A stretch of 64,000 nucleotides of DNA from Fibrobacter sp. (lineage in GTDB: Bacteria > Fibrobacterota > Fibrobacteria > Fibrobacterales > Fibrobacteraceae): the NCBI GenBank assembly GCA_017526585.1, contig JAFXRC010000052.1, positions 1 through 64,000 of the forward strand. Reading direction: 5' to 3'. The notes under the pieces were generated by a model, which saw only the letters and a list, made by a program, of their open reading frames with translations, was not told the DNA's origin and did no database searches. Below, piece by piece: positions 34,732 to 43,053 of the stretch; the stretch's first letter is position 1; the number at the start of each line of letters is the position of its first letter. Made by a program: the position numbers and the translations under genes.

Positions 34732-34733
34732 AG

Positions 34734-34806
<73 letters not shown>

Positions 34807-34817
34807 GAGGTGGTCCA

Positions 34818-34846
34818 ATTATAGAATAATTGGGCTGAGGTGTCAA
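34818..34846 (-). promoter_or_regulatory. Consensus sigma-70 promoter of tRNA-Gly
   Basis: On the minus strand a perfect TTGACA (34841-34846), exactly 17 bp, and a perfect TATAAT (34818-34823), with the tRNA starting 11 nt later. Confidence 0.9.
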
Positions 34847-34895
34847 GGGATTGGACTGAAAAATTCAATTTATTTGTTTTTGGGGTGGTTTTCTC

Positions 34896-34949
34896 TTGAC
34901 AATCGAGCGATTTGTTTCTATATATGAAAATATGAATAATTGTTCATAT
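34896..34949 (+). promoter_or_regulatory. Promoter overlapped by ArsR/SmtB-type operator
   Basis: TTGACA (34896-34901), 17 bp, TATATA (34919-34924). A perfect inverted repeat ATATGAA-TAATTG-TTCATAT (34930-34949) starts where transcription should begin. Its form is that of SmtB/ArsR-family operators, so the repressor encoded directly downstream probably binds here. Confidence 0.88.
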
Positions 34950-35264
34950 ATTGAAAATGCGAAAAAAGAAGTCTCGATGGATGTTCTTTTCGAACTTTCG
35001 GAGTTCTTCAAGTTCTTTGGCGATACCACGCGTATCCGCATCATTCATTTGTTGCTTTCGGGCGAAGTCTCGGTGAACGACATTGCCGAGAAGTTGAACC
35101 TGGAACAGTCCGTGGTGAGTCACCAGTTGCGCATTCTGCGTACGGCGAACTTGGTGAAGCCGCGTCGCGACGGTCGCAAGATGTTCTATTCGCTGGACGA
35201 TGAACATATCGGTTTAATTTTCAATACGGGTCTCACGCATATTCTGCATAAGAAGGGTAAGTAA
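34932..35264 (+). CDS. ArsR/SmtB-family metal-responsive repressor
   Basis: A winged-helix repressor of about 110 residues. The core reads FFKFFGDTTRIRIIHLLLSGEVSVNDIAEKLN, then LEQSVVSHQLRILRTANLVKPRRDGR. The classical alpha-3 ELCVCD metal site is absent (EVSVND), but the C-terminal helix has D-E-H, ten residues, H and a further H (DEHIGLIFNTGLTHILH). That matches the alpha-5 zinc site of SmtB/CzrA-type sensors. The ATG at 34932 lies inside the operator at the predicted transcript start (leaderless); an internal ATG at 34977 with AGAAG upstream is the alternative. The TTG at 34896 is the -35 box, not a start. The permease ATG directly follows its stop. Confidence 0.88.
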   Translation: MNNCSYIENAKKEVSMDVLFELSEFFKFFGDTTRIRIIHLLLSGEVSVNDIAEKLNLEQSVVSHQLRILRTANLVKPRRDGRKMFYSLDDEHIGLIFNTGLTHILHKKGK

Positions 35265-36737
35265 ATGCCTGCGGTTTTAGAAATTCTGGAAAAGTTTGTT
35301 TGGCAATTCTTTACGCTGTTTTCGGAGATGGCGCCGTTCCTGCTGCTCGGCTTTTTGCTTGCCGGCATTTTGCATGTGTGGGTACCGAACCATTTATATG
35401 TGCCAAAGATTGCGAAGCCGAACTTTAAGTCGGTGCTTTGGGCGGCGCTCTTTGGCGTTCCGCTTCCGATTTGTAGCTGCGGCGTGATTCCGACTTCGAT
35501 TGCGCTCCGGAAAGAGGGTGCGAGCAAGGGCGCGAGCGTGAGTTTCTTGATTTCGACGCCCGCGACGGGTGTGGATTCTATTTTGGCAACGTATTCGCTG
35601 CTGGGCGGACCGTTTGCGATTTTGCGTCCGGTGGCTGCTTTTGTGACGGCAATGCTTGGCGGCGTGTTTACTAATCTGGTCACAAAGAACGAGCCTGAAA
35701 CGGGTGTTGCCGTACTTGAAAATTCTCACGAGCATGAGCATCACGAACACTGCGATTGCGAAGGCGAACATTGCTCCTGTGGCCATGAAGATCACGATGA
35801 ACACGAGAAAAAGTCCTTTGCGCAGAAGGTGAAAGAAACTTTTGAATACGGCTTTGTGAACATGATTGGCGATGTGAGCAAGTGGCTGATTATTGGCCTT
35901 TTGCTGGGCGCCTTGATTGCAGCTTTTGTGCCGGATGATTTCTTCTTGTTCTTGCATGAATATCCGCTGCTTTGCATGTTGGTGGTGCTGGTTCTTGCTA
36001 TGCCCATGTACACTTGTGCGACGGGTTCTATTCCGCTGGCTTTGGCGCTTGTTGAAAAAGGTGTTACGCCGGGTGCAGCCTTGGTGCTGCTGATGGCTGG
36101 CCCTGCAACGAGTATCGCGAGCATGCTGGTGGTGGGTAAGGCATTTGGAAAGCGTACTCTCGCGGCTTACCTTGTTTCGATTGCACTCGGTGCCATGTTC
36201 TTTGGCTTTATTGTTGACACATTCCTGATGGATACATTCCTAGCCTCGATGCTCCCGCATGGTTCTGCAGAATGCCACGGTCACGGAGCTCTCGGTGTGT
36301 TTGACTACGTTTGCGCGATTGTTTTTGCCGTGCTGATTATTTATGCGAAGTTTGCGCATAAGGGCTGTGGCTGCGGACATTGCGGCTGCGGTTGTGGTGA
36401 ACATGATTGCTGCTGCGAAGGTGAAGACCATTGCGAATGCGAAGAACATCATCATGAACACGGTGAAGGCGAATGCCATTGTCATGAACATACTCATGAG
36501 CATCACCATCATGACGAACATGTTGTCGAAACCTATCGCGTGAACGGCATGAACTGCAGTCATTGCAAGGCTTGCGTCGAAAAGGCGGTAAGGGCTTTAG
36601 ACGGCGTGATTTCGGCTGAAGCCGATGTTGCGAAAAAGGAACTCCGTGTGGAGTGGCATGACGAAGACGATGTAAACGAAACCGCCCTCAAGAAGGCTGT
36701 TGATGAAGCCGGATTTGAATTCGGCGGGGAGATTTAA
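35265..36737 (+). CDS. Permease (SO_0444-like Cu/Zn efflux family) with His/Cys-rich loop and HMA domain
   Basis: The 490-residue inner-membrane protein has two permease halves of four membrane helices each, with the conserved FGVPLPICSCGVIPTSIALR in the first and AMPMYTCATGSIPLALALVEKG in the second. A His/Asp/Cys-rich loop (about 150-180) separates them, and a second very His/Cys-rich segment (about 367-425) precedes a C-terminal heavy-metal-associated domain with GMNCSHC. This matches the SO_0444 Cu/Zn efflux transporter group. Co-transcription with a zinc-type SmtB sensor makes zinc or a similar divalent metal the likely substrate. Cu(I) binding by the HMA motif is also possible. Confidence 0.88.
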   Translation: MPAVLEILEKFVWQFFTLFSEMAPFLLLGFLLAGILHVWVPNHLYVPKIAKPNFKSVLWAALFGVPLPICSCGVIPTSIALRKEGASKGASVSFLISTPATGVDSILATYSLLGGPFAILRPVAAFVTAMLGGVFTNLVTKNEPETGVAVLENSHEHEHHEHCDCEGEHCSCGHEDHDEHEKKSFAQKVKETFEYGFVNMIGDVSKWLIIGLLLGALIAAFVPDDFFLFLHEYPLLCMLVVLVLAMPMYTCATGSIPLALALVEKGVTPGAALVLLMAGPATSIASMLVVGKAFGKRTLAAYLVSIALGAMFFGFIVDTFLMDTFLASMLPHGSAECHGHGALGVFDYVCAIVFAVLIIYAKFAHKGCGCGHCGCGCGEHDCCCEGEDHCECEEHHHEHGEGECHCHEHTHEHHHHDEHVVETYRVNGMNCSHCKACVEKAVRALDGVISAEADVAKKELRVEWHDEDDVNETALKKAVDEAGFEFGGEI

Positions 36738-36741
36738 TGGA

Positions 36742-36766
36742 GATGCCCGATCAAGTCGGGCATGAC
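36742..36766. repeat. Dispersed hairpin repeat
   Basis: TGCCCGA-TCAAG-TCGGGCA flanked by GA and TGACA. It lies between two convergent genes and could act as a transcription barrier. Confidence 0.6.
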
Positions 36767-36770
36767 AGCG

Positions 36771-37502
36771 TTACTTAGCGCGGCTTGCGAAAATCTCGAA
36801 GTCTTCGGGAGTCGTAAGCTTGTCGTTCAGGTTGTTACCCTTGACGATGTAGACACTTTCGCCGAAGTATTCGAGAATGCTGGCTTCGTCAGTGGGCGTG
36901 AAGTTTAAAGGCTCTGCGGCAATGCGCCCGTAGAGCTTTTTCAGTAATGCGACCGAGGCTGCTTGCGGAGTCTGTGCCATCCATACGGTATTGCGGTCGA
37001 TAGTCTGCTGCACGCAGCCGTCTTTTGCAATCTTGATGGTGTCGACAGCGGGCTTTGCCACAAGGCAACTTCCTTTTTCGACAAGCGTCTTGCACACATC
37101 GAGGATAATTTCTTTGCTGATGAAAGGACGCGCGACATCGTGTACCAGCACGAATTCGGCATTGCTGGTGAGCGCATTCACGCCGTTTTCGACGGACTGC
37201 CAGCGTTCTGCGCCTCCCACGACAATTTTCATCTTGGTGCGGATGAGCTCGCGCAGTTCTTCATTGCCGATTTCGCCAAAAATTTCTTTTTCGAAATGAT
37301 CCTTCCAGTCGGCGGGCACGGCCATCACGACTTCGGCGATTTCATCCATCGAAAGGAATGTTTCGAGGCTGTAACGGTAAACGGGCTTGCCACCCAAAAC
37401 CATAAGCTGCTTGGGAATGTTTCCGCCCATGCGCTTGCCGAGTCCCCCTGCGGGGAGCACCGCCGCGAATTTACCGTTTAATGAATCCGTATTTTTAATC
37501 AT
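36771..37502 (-). CDS. ispD: 2-C-methyl-D-erythritol 4-phosphate cytidylyltransferase
   Basis: IspD transfers CMP to MEP in the non-mevalonate isoprenoid pathway. The 243-residue protein has the nucleotide-binding N-terminus AAVLPAGGLGKRMGGNIPKQ, followed by GGKPVYRYSLETFL. It also has VVGGAERWQSVENGVNAL, FVLVHDVARPFIS, and the C-terminal TPQAASVALLKKLY and FTPTDEASILE, all hallmark IspD blocks. Length is typical. It is convergent with the metal permease, and a palindromic repeat lies just upstream. Confidence 0.93.
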   Translation of the reverse strand: MIKNTDSLNGKFAAVLPAGGLGKRMGGNIPKQLMVLGGKPVYRYSLETFLSMDEIAEVVMAVPADWKDHFEKEIFGEIGNEELRELIRTKMKIVVGGAERWQSVENGVNALTSNAEFVLVHDVARPFISKEIILDVCKTLVEKGSCLVAKPAVDTIKIAKDGCVQQTIDRNTVWMAQTPQAASVALLKKLYGRIAAEPLNFTPTDEASILEYFGESVYIVKGNNLNDKLTTPEDFEIFASRAK

Positions 37503-37520
37503 TCTTTATTCTTCTTTTTT

Positions 37521-37548
37521 GGATTGCTTCGCTTCGCTCGCAATGACG
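37521..37548. repeat. Dispersed palindromic repeat, CGTCATTGCGAG family (copy 3, closest to consensus)
   Basis: Reverse complement reads CGTCATTGCGAGCGAAGCGA followed by AGCAATCC. It sits between ispD and the alanine symporter gene. Confidence 0.8.
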
Positions 37549-37570
37549 TTTTCTAAATCCGAATTCTGAT

Positions 37571-39013
37571 TTAGTCACCTACGTGACCGTTGTGCAGCCG
37601 TTCAAGGTAATCCTTGGTTTCTTTCGAGACAATTCCGCTCAAGAGAATCAATGCGACCAAGTTCGGGAAAGCCATGAGTCCGTTGAAGATGTCGGCGCTA
37701 GTCCATACGGCGCTCACCGTGAGGTACGGGCCAATAAAGATTGCGGCAATATAGACCCAGCGGTAAATCAGGGTCGCCTTTTCGTTCTTGCCGCCCATCA
37801 GGTACTGCAGGCATTTTTCGGAGTAGTAGGCCCAGCCAAGAATCGTGGTAAAGGCGAAGAACACCAGGGCGATGGCGAGGAAGTACGGCGCGATGATAGA
37901 ACCTGCCGGGACGACGTCAAGTCCGCGGGAGAAGGCTTCCATGGTAATGTTCACGCCTTCGAGTCCGAGCTTCGGATCCCATGCGCCCGAAACCACGATG
38001 GCAAGGCCAGTCATGGTACAAATGATAATGGTGTCGAAGAAGGTGCCGGTCATGCAGACGAGACCCTGACGAACCGGTTCCTTGGTCTTGGCGGCTGCCG
38101 CTGCAATTGGGGCAGAACCGAGGCCTGCTTCGTTACTGAAGATGCCGCGGGCGATACCCTTCTGCATCGCGATAAAGATGGTGCCGACGGCACCGCCGGT
38201 AATGGCGCTCGGGTTGAATGCGGCTTGCACGATTGTCTGGATAGCCAGCGGAATCTGGGCGAAGTTCAAAAGCAGCAAGAGCATGCAGGCGAGAATGTAG
38301 ATAATCGCCATAATCGGGACAATGTAGGTCGAAACTTTTGCAATGCGCTTTAAGCCGCCGATGATAACGGTTGCTGCAAAAATCGTAACCAAAAGGCCTG
38401 CGATGGCGGTGGTCCAAGAAACGGAATTGCCACCGAGGTTAATGAATTCAGGGGCGTTCGGGGTGAGGCGTGCCATGGCGCTGGTGATACCGTTCACCTG
38501 AGTGATGGTGCCGATACCGAGGAGTCCCGCGCCAATGCCGAATACGGCAAATATGACAGCGAGCCATTTCATGTTCCAGCCGAAGCGTTCCTTGATGCCG
38601 GTTTCGATGTAGTAGAACGGGCCTCCCAATACCTTGCCGTCTTTGCCGATAGTGCGGTACTTGACGGCGAGCAGGCCTTCGGCATACTTGGTGGCCATAC
38701 CGAGGAATGCGGCCACTTCCATCCAGAAGAGGGCGCCCGGACCACCTGTACCGATAGCGGTGGCGACACCCACGATGTTACCCGTGCCGATTGTGGCTGC
38801 AAGGGCTGTGCAGAGAGCGCCAAAACTCGAAACTTCGCCTTCGCCGCCCTTTTCGTTGTGGAGCATGTAACGCAGTGCGTTGGGCAAGTTCAGAACTTGC
38901 ATGCAGCCGAGGCGGATAGTGAGCAGGAATCCTACAAAGAGGATAACGACAATCAGGGGCACGCCCCACACGTAGCCGTCAATAGCATCTAAGATGGAAT
39001 TTAAAGTTTCCAT
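37571..39013 (-). CDS. Sodium:alanine/glycine symporter (AGCS family)
   Basis: The 480-residue inner-membrane protein has about eleven membrane segments. Family motifs are FGALCTALAATIGTGNIVGVATAI, GGPGALFWMEVAAFLGMATKYAEG, GIGTITQVNGI and GIARGIFSNEAGLGSAPIAAAAA. AGCS transporters take up alanine or glycine with Na+ or H+. Length is normal. On the minus strand a TATATTTG box (39057-39064) lies 43 nt upstream of the ATG. The gene is separated from ispD by a palindromic repeat, so joint transcription is possible but uncertain. Confidence 0.92.
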   Translation of the reverse strand: METLNSILDAIDGYVWGVPLIVVILFVGFLLTIRLGCMQVLNLPNALRYMLHNEKGGEGEVSSFGALCTALAATIGTGNIVGVATAIGTGGPGALFWMEVAAFLGMATKYAEGLLAVKYRTIGKDGKVLGGPFYYIETGIKERFGWNMKWLAVIFAVFGIGAGLLGIGTITQVNGITSAMARLTPNAPEFINLGGNSVSWTTAIAGLLVTIFAATVIIGGLKRIAKVSTYIVPIMAIIYILACMLLLLLNFAQIPLAIQTIVQAAFNPSAITGGAVGTIFIAMQKGIARGIFSNEAGLGSAPIAAAAAKTKEPVRQGLVCMTGTFFDTIIICTMTGLAIVVSGAWDPKLGLEGVNITMEAFSRGLDVVPAGSIIAPYFLAIALVFFAFTTILGWAYYSEKCLQYLMGGKNEKATLIYRWVYIAAIFIGPYLTVSAVWTSADIFNGLMAFPNLVALILLSGIVSKETKDYLERLHNGHVGD

Positions 39014-39151
39014 GAGTAATCCCGAATTTTAGGGGTTGCGAATCTAGTTGATGAAGCAAATATAGAAAAATAGAAAGTGTGTTGTTTGTTTTACAAAAAT
39101 CAACGCCACTTTGCTACATTAGAGCTAGAAAAAAATATTTAGGAGATCGTT

Positions 39152-40225
39152 ATGATTGCTATAAAATATTCTTTCGCGGCGGGAGCCGCTGTTGTCGCGA
39201 TGCTTGCGGCGTGTGGTGACGAAGTCACCGAAGTGACCAACGTGAACGAGAAAGCGTCTCTCGACATGGTTGAAAAATACAACGAACTTCCGAAGTGTGA
39301 AGAGTCCATTTACGGCTCCTTGGTTTACGCAGCAGATTCTTCGCAAGTATACGCCTGCACTTCGGACGGCTGGGGTTCGCTCAAGGGTGACAAGGGCGAC
39401 AAGGGTGACGATGGCAAGGCCGGCGAAAATGGCAAGAATGGAGAAAAAGGCGCTGACGGAAAAGACGGCTCTAACGGCGAAGACGGCGAGGATGGTAAGG
39501 ACGGTACGTCCTGCACGGCTACAAAACTTAAGGATGGTTCCGGAATTGAGGTGAAGTGTGGCAGTGAAACCGTGGGTATCATCACGAACGGAACAAACGG
39601 TGAAAACGGTGCAGATGGCACGAATTGCGTGAGCGAAGATTACGGAAATGGCGTAGTAACCGTAATTTGCGGCGATGCAGCGCCGGTGTCTATCTACAAG
39701 GCCATGTGCGGTATAGATTCGTTTGATCCGGAAAAAAAATTCTGCGTACTTGGCAAACTCTATGACAAGTGTGGTGGTAAGGCGTATATCGTTAATAGGG
39801 AATATTGCAAAGATGGTGTTGTGGAGGAACTTTGCACTGAAGTTAATAGGAAAGAGGACGGCTCTTATGAGGTTGTTGCCAATCGCGCGCTGTCTGAGGA
39901 TGAGTTCTGCTTGGCAGGTATTGTGACCAAAAAATGTGTTAGTAAAGAGTTTTCTATGAATGAATTCTGTGGCAAGACAATGGATGGAAAGGTTGATTCT
40001 ATTTTAACCTTTTGTAAAAATCCTGATGATGAGCGACTTGAATCTGCATACCAGCTGATTGGAAAAAGTATTTTCCCAACAGATGAAGATGATGCAGCTT
40101 TTTCCTCTTCAAGTCTCTTTGGCAACTTGATCGGACCGAAGCTTGATGATTTTACAGGGGATGATTTGAAAAAATTCTATGATGCTCTTGAAAATTTAAA
40201 AACATCCTGTGAGGAGATTCCCTAA
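39152..40225 (+). CDS. Lipoprotein with collagen-like Gly-X-Y segment
   Basis: The start has AGGAG upstream. The signal ends in VAMLAAC (lipobox LAAC). After about 55 residues a run of Gly-X-Y triplets (GDKGDKGDDGKAGENG and on, residues about 78-116) forms a collagen-like stretch with many Lys-Gly-Asp/Glu charge pairs; a shorter one (TNGENGADG) follows near 150. The remaining 200 residues are unassigned and contain about a dozen cysteines, suggesting disulfides in the periplasm or outside. A shorter relative of this type is common among Fibrobacter surface lipoproteins. A terminator follows. Confidence 0.82.
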   Translation: MIAIKYSFAAGAAVVAMLAACGDEVTEVTNVNEKASLDMVEKYNELPKCEESIYGSLVYAADSSQVYACTSDGWGSLKGDKGDKGDDGKAGENGKNGEKGADGKDGSNGEDGEDGKDGTSCTATKLKDGSGIEVKCGSETVGIITNGTNGENGADGTNCVSEDYGNGVVTVICGDAAPVSIYKAMCGIDSFDPEKKFCVLGKLYDKCGGKAYIVNREYCKDGVVEELCTEVNRKEDGSYEVVANRALSEDEFCLAGIVTKKCVSKEFSMNEFCGKTMDGKVDSILTFCKNPDDERLESAYQLIGKSIFPTDEDDAAFSSSSLFGNLIGPKLDDFTGDDLKKFYDALENLKTSCEEIP

Positions 40226-40257
40226 GGCATTTATCACAATCTTTTTATTGTGATTTC

Positions 40258-40286
40258 AGGGGCACTGTTAAACAGTGCCTTTTTAA
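40258..40286 (+). terminator. Terminator of the collagen-like lipoprotein gene
   Basis: GGCACTGTT-AA-ACAGTGCC hairpin with a T-run. A second perfect palindrome (ATCACAAT/ATTGTGAT, 40233-40254) lies just before it. Confidence 0.85.
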
Positions 40287-40326
40287 ATTGCTATTTTTTG
40301 ACACGGAATAAACAAAAGAGGAAATT

Positions 40327-41799
40327 ATGTGCGAAAATTGCAATTCTAACCGTCCTGTCCGTGTCCGTTTTGCCCCGAGCCCCACGGGCTACCTGCATGT
40401 GGGCGGTGCCCGTACGGCCATCTACAACTATTTCTTTGCCAAGCACATGGGCGGGACGTTCTACCTGCGTATCGAGGATACCGACCGCAAGCGCTATAAC
40501 GAGACTGCCCTGCACGACTTGATGCGCGACCTCAAGTGGTTGGGACTCCAGTGGGACGAAGGTCCGGGTTGCGAAGGCGACTGCGGCCCGTACTTCCAGA
40601 GCGAACGTCTGGACATCTACCACCGCGAAATCAAGAAGCTCCTGGACGCGGGCTACGCCTACTACTGCTTCTGCTCCGAAGAACGTCTACAGGAAGTCCG
40701 CGCCGAACAGGAAAAGTCCCATGTGCCGGTGACCGGTTACGACCGCCACTGCCGTAACATCAGCCGCGAAGAAGCCGAAGCCCGCATCGCCGCCGGCGAA
40801 AAGGCCGTTATCCGCTTCAAGGTGCCTGAAACGGGCGTCACCGAATTCGACGACATGATTCGTGGCCACATCAGCTACCAGAACGAACTCCTGGACGACC
40901 TCGTGCTCATCAAGCGCGACGGTTATCCGACTTATCACTTTGCTAGTGTCGTCGATGACCACCTGATGGGTACGACTCACGTGCTCCGCGGCGACGAATG
41001 GATTAGCTCCACGCCGAAGCATGAACTGTTGTACAAGGCTTTTGGCTGGCAGCCGCCTGTATGGTGCCACCTGCCGGTGATTCTCGACAAGAACGGCGGT
41101 AAGCTTTCCAAACGCAAGGGGGCCGCTTCCGTGGGTGACTTCCGCGACCTTGGCTACCTGCCCGAAACACTCGTGAACTACCTCGCGCTCCTCGGTTGGA
41201 ACCCGGGCGACGACCGCGAGGTCATGACCATCAAGGAAATGGTGGAAAGCTTTACGCTCGAACGCATCAACCCGAAGTCCGCCAGCTTCGACGAAAAGAA
41301 GCTCCAGTGGATGAACGGCCAGCATATTCATCTGTGCGACGACGGCTTCCTCAAAAACATCATGAAGGAAGGCCTCGCTGCGAAGGGTATCGACCTCTCG
41401 AAGGAACCGGAAGAACGCCTCGACGAAATCGTGAAGCAGCTCAAGCCCCGCGCCCACTTTGTGCAGGACCTCGCTGACATGGCAGTGTACTTCTTTGTGG
41501 CTCCGACCACCTACGATGAAAAGGGTGCCAAGAAACACTTCGGCGAAGGCTCCAAAGAAGTGGCGACGCTTGTGCGCGACATGCTCGCTTCCATCGAAGA
41601 CTTCAAGACTCCGGTGATTGAAAAGGGTTTCTACGACTTGGCTGAACGTTGCGGTCACAAGGTCGGTGAACTCGTGGGTGCCCCGCGTCTCGCCGTGTCT
41701 GGCGTTACCGCTGGTCCTGGCCTTTGGGAAATGTTCGAACTGATTGGCAAGGACGAAGTACTGCGCCGCATCGACGTGGCTCTTCCGCTGATGAAGTAA
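40327..41799 (+). CDS. gltX: Glutamate--tRNA ligase
   Basis: A class I aminoacyl-tRNA synthetase of 490 residues. The HIGH-type motif is FAPSPTGYLHVGGARTA near residue 17-33. It is followed by RIEDTDRKRYN, and the KMSKS-type motif is KLSKRKGA near residue 259. DGYPTYHFASVVDDHLMGTTHVLRG is conserved. A cysteine-rich insert (GPGCEGDCGP) lies near residue 80. The C-terminal anticodon-binding part is shorter and lacks obvious extensions. The start has AGAGGAAA upstream. The downstream BON-domain gene follows after 6 nt. Confidence 0.95.
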   Translation: MCENCNSNRPVRVRFAPSPTGYLHVGGARTAIYNYFFAKHMGGTFYLRIEDTDRKRYNETALHDLMRDLKWLGLQWDEGPGCEGDCGPYFQSERLDIYHREIKKLLDAGYAYYCFCSEERLQEVRAEQEKSHVPVTGYDRHCRNISREEAEARIAAGEKAVIRFKVPETGVTEFDDMIRGHISYQNELLDDLVLIKRDGYPTYHFASVVDDHLMGTTHVLRGDEWISSTPKHELLYKAFGWQPPVWCHLPVILDKNGGKLSKRKGAASVGDFRDLGYLPETLVNYLALLGWNPGDDREVMTIKEMVESFTLERINPKSASFDEKKLQWMNGQHIHLCDDGFLKNIMKEGLAAKGIDLSKEPEERLDEIVKQLKPRAHFVQDLADMAVYFFVAPTTYDEKGAKKHFGEGSKEVATLVRDMLASIEDFKTPVIEKGFYDLAERCGHKVGELVGAPRLAVSGVTAGPGLWEMFELIGKDEVLRRIDVALPLMK

Positions 41800-41805
41800 T
41801 TAAGA

Positions 41806-43044
41806 ATGCGTTCCCAGTTTCCCCATCGGTTGTACACCCAGAGGCTGTTTTGCCGCTGTTGCCAGAAGGTGACAGAACACGGGGTGTATGCCCGCGAGGC
41901 GTATTCCACCTTTGGCGGAATGGATCCGCATATTCCTTTGCTATGTTGCTGCGATGTCTGCAAGACTATCTTTGTTGCCTTTTCGCATGAGTTCGTCTTT
42001 TGTCGCCGTGACTGCGTAAATCAGGACTATGCCAAAATTTACGGATTCAACCGTATTGCTCCGGGGAACTGGATCTTTTTCAGGGGCACTCCCAAACCAG
42101 GAATTGTCAAGAGCATCTTTCAGGGCCCGGACAAGGAAATAATCGTTGTCAATTATGATGGTGGACCGGACCAGAAGTTTGAACTGCCCAAGGTCGAGCT
42201 TGACCGCGAAGAATCTCCGGAAGGTTATAGGCTCTTGCCTGCGCAGAGTGCATTTACCTTGCTTGGTGACTACGTGTACCATGCTATCCGTAACCAATTC
42301 GGTGTGGCGGTGGGTCTTGTCAATGATGGTGAAAAGGACAAGCTGGTTGTACTGCTTAAGGACAATACCTTAGTGTTCATCACGCTTCCGCCGCTGGCGC
42401 AGAATCTCGCTAATGATAAACTGTGCGAAACGGTGAAGGGGAAGCTCTCTCAGGTGTTTCCCGAACATTGCGACAAGGTCTTGGTGGAGGCGGGGCAGGG
42501 TATTGTTTTCTTGAAGGGACTGGTCAAGAACTATTCGCTTCAGCAAGCGATGGATGCCTGCGTGAGTGCGCTACCCCGTGTGCGTGGATGCGTGAATTTT
42601 ACCAAGATACAGGTTTCTCCGTTCATTACGGATTCTGAAATTGAGAATGCGGTCTATGAATTGCTCGAGGCTCCCGGAATGCACCTGTTCGATTATAAGG
42701 TGAGCGTGTCTGGAGGTAAAGTTCAGGTTGAAGCGTCGTGCTATTCTGGAGAACGTCCGAAGGATATCGAGATGCGCCTGGGCGAAATTCCAGGTGTTCG
42801 TGATCTTATTTGTCTTGTCAGCGAAATTTCCGACCCAATGAATGTGGAACTCTGCAGGGAAATTGAAACGGAACTTTCGATGAATTCGCTTCTGCATGGC
42901 ACATCTATCCGTGTTTCGTGCAATAACAAGAAGTTCCTTTTAGAAGGTCGTGTGCAATCGACCATTCAAAAACAGTTGGCTCTGTTCACGCTTCTGAAGA
43001 AGGCTAAGACAACCGCTGTCGAAAATCGTTTAAGATTGAAATAG
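41806..43044 (+). CDS. Protein with N-terminal CxxC zinc-binding region and BON-like domains
   Basis: I do not know this 412-residue protein. The first 75 residues carry CRCC, CCCDVC and CRRDC, consistent with a zinc-ribbon-like fold. The rest has three segments with the alternating helix-strand pattern of BON domains: about 200-265 (KVLVEAGQGIVFLKGLV ... VRGCVNFTKI), about 270-340 (DSEIENAVYELLE ... VSVSGGKVQVEA ... GVRDLICLV) and about 345-412 (CREIETEL ... IRVSCNNKKFLLEGRV). BON domains usually bind phospholipid or ligands in the periplasm, but no signal peptide is seen, so a cytoplasmic role is likely. It precedes the WYL regulator by 9 nt. Confidence 0.65.
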   Translation: MRSQFPHRLYTQRLFCRCCQKVTEHGVYAREAYSTFGGMDPHIPLLCCCDVCKTIFVAFSHEFVFCRRDCVNQDYAKIYGFNRIAPGNWIFFRGTPKPGIVKSIFQGPDKEIIVVNYDGGPDQKFELPKVELDREESPEGYRLLPAQSAFTLLGDYVYHAIRNQFGVAVGLVNDGEKDKLVVLLKDNTLVFITLPPLAQNLANDKLCETVKGKLSQVFPEHCDKVLVEAGQGIVFLKGLVKNYSLQQAMDACVSALPRVRGCVNFTKIQVSPFITDSEIENAVYELLEAPGMHLFDYKVSVSGGKVQVEASCYSGERPKDIEMRLGEIPGVRDLICLVSEISDPMNVELCREIETELSMNSLLHGTSIRVSCNNKKFLLEGRVQSTIQKQLALFTLLKKAKTTAVENRLRLK

Positions 43045-43053
43045 GAGGTGCCA

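Noticed and set aside
34896..34931. TTG start giving a longer ArsR repressor
   Set aside because: The TTG is the first part of a perfect TTGACA -35 box with a 17-bp-spaced -10, so it lies upstream of the transcript.
39270..39554. Alternative plus-strand frame across the collagen-like segment
   Set aside because: Product of the repetitive Gly-X-Y coding sequence read in another frame; the true frame has a lipobox and a Shine-Dalgarno sequence.
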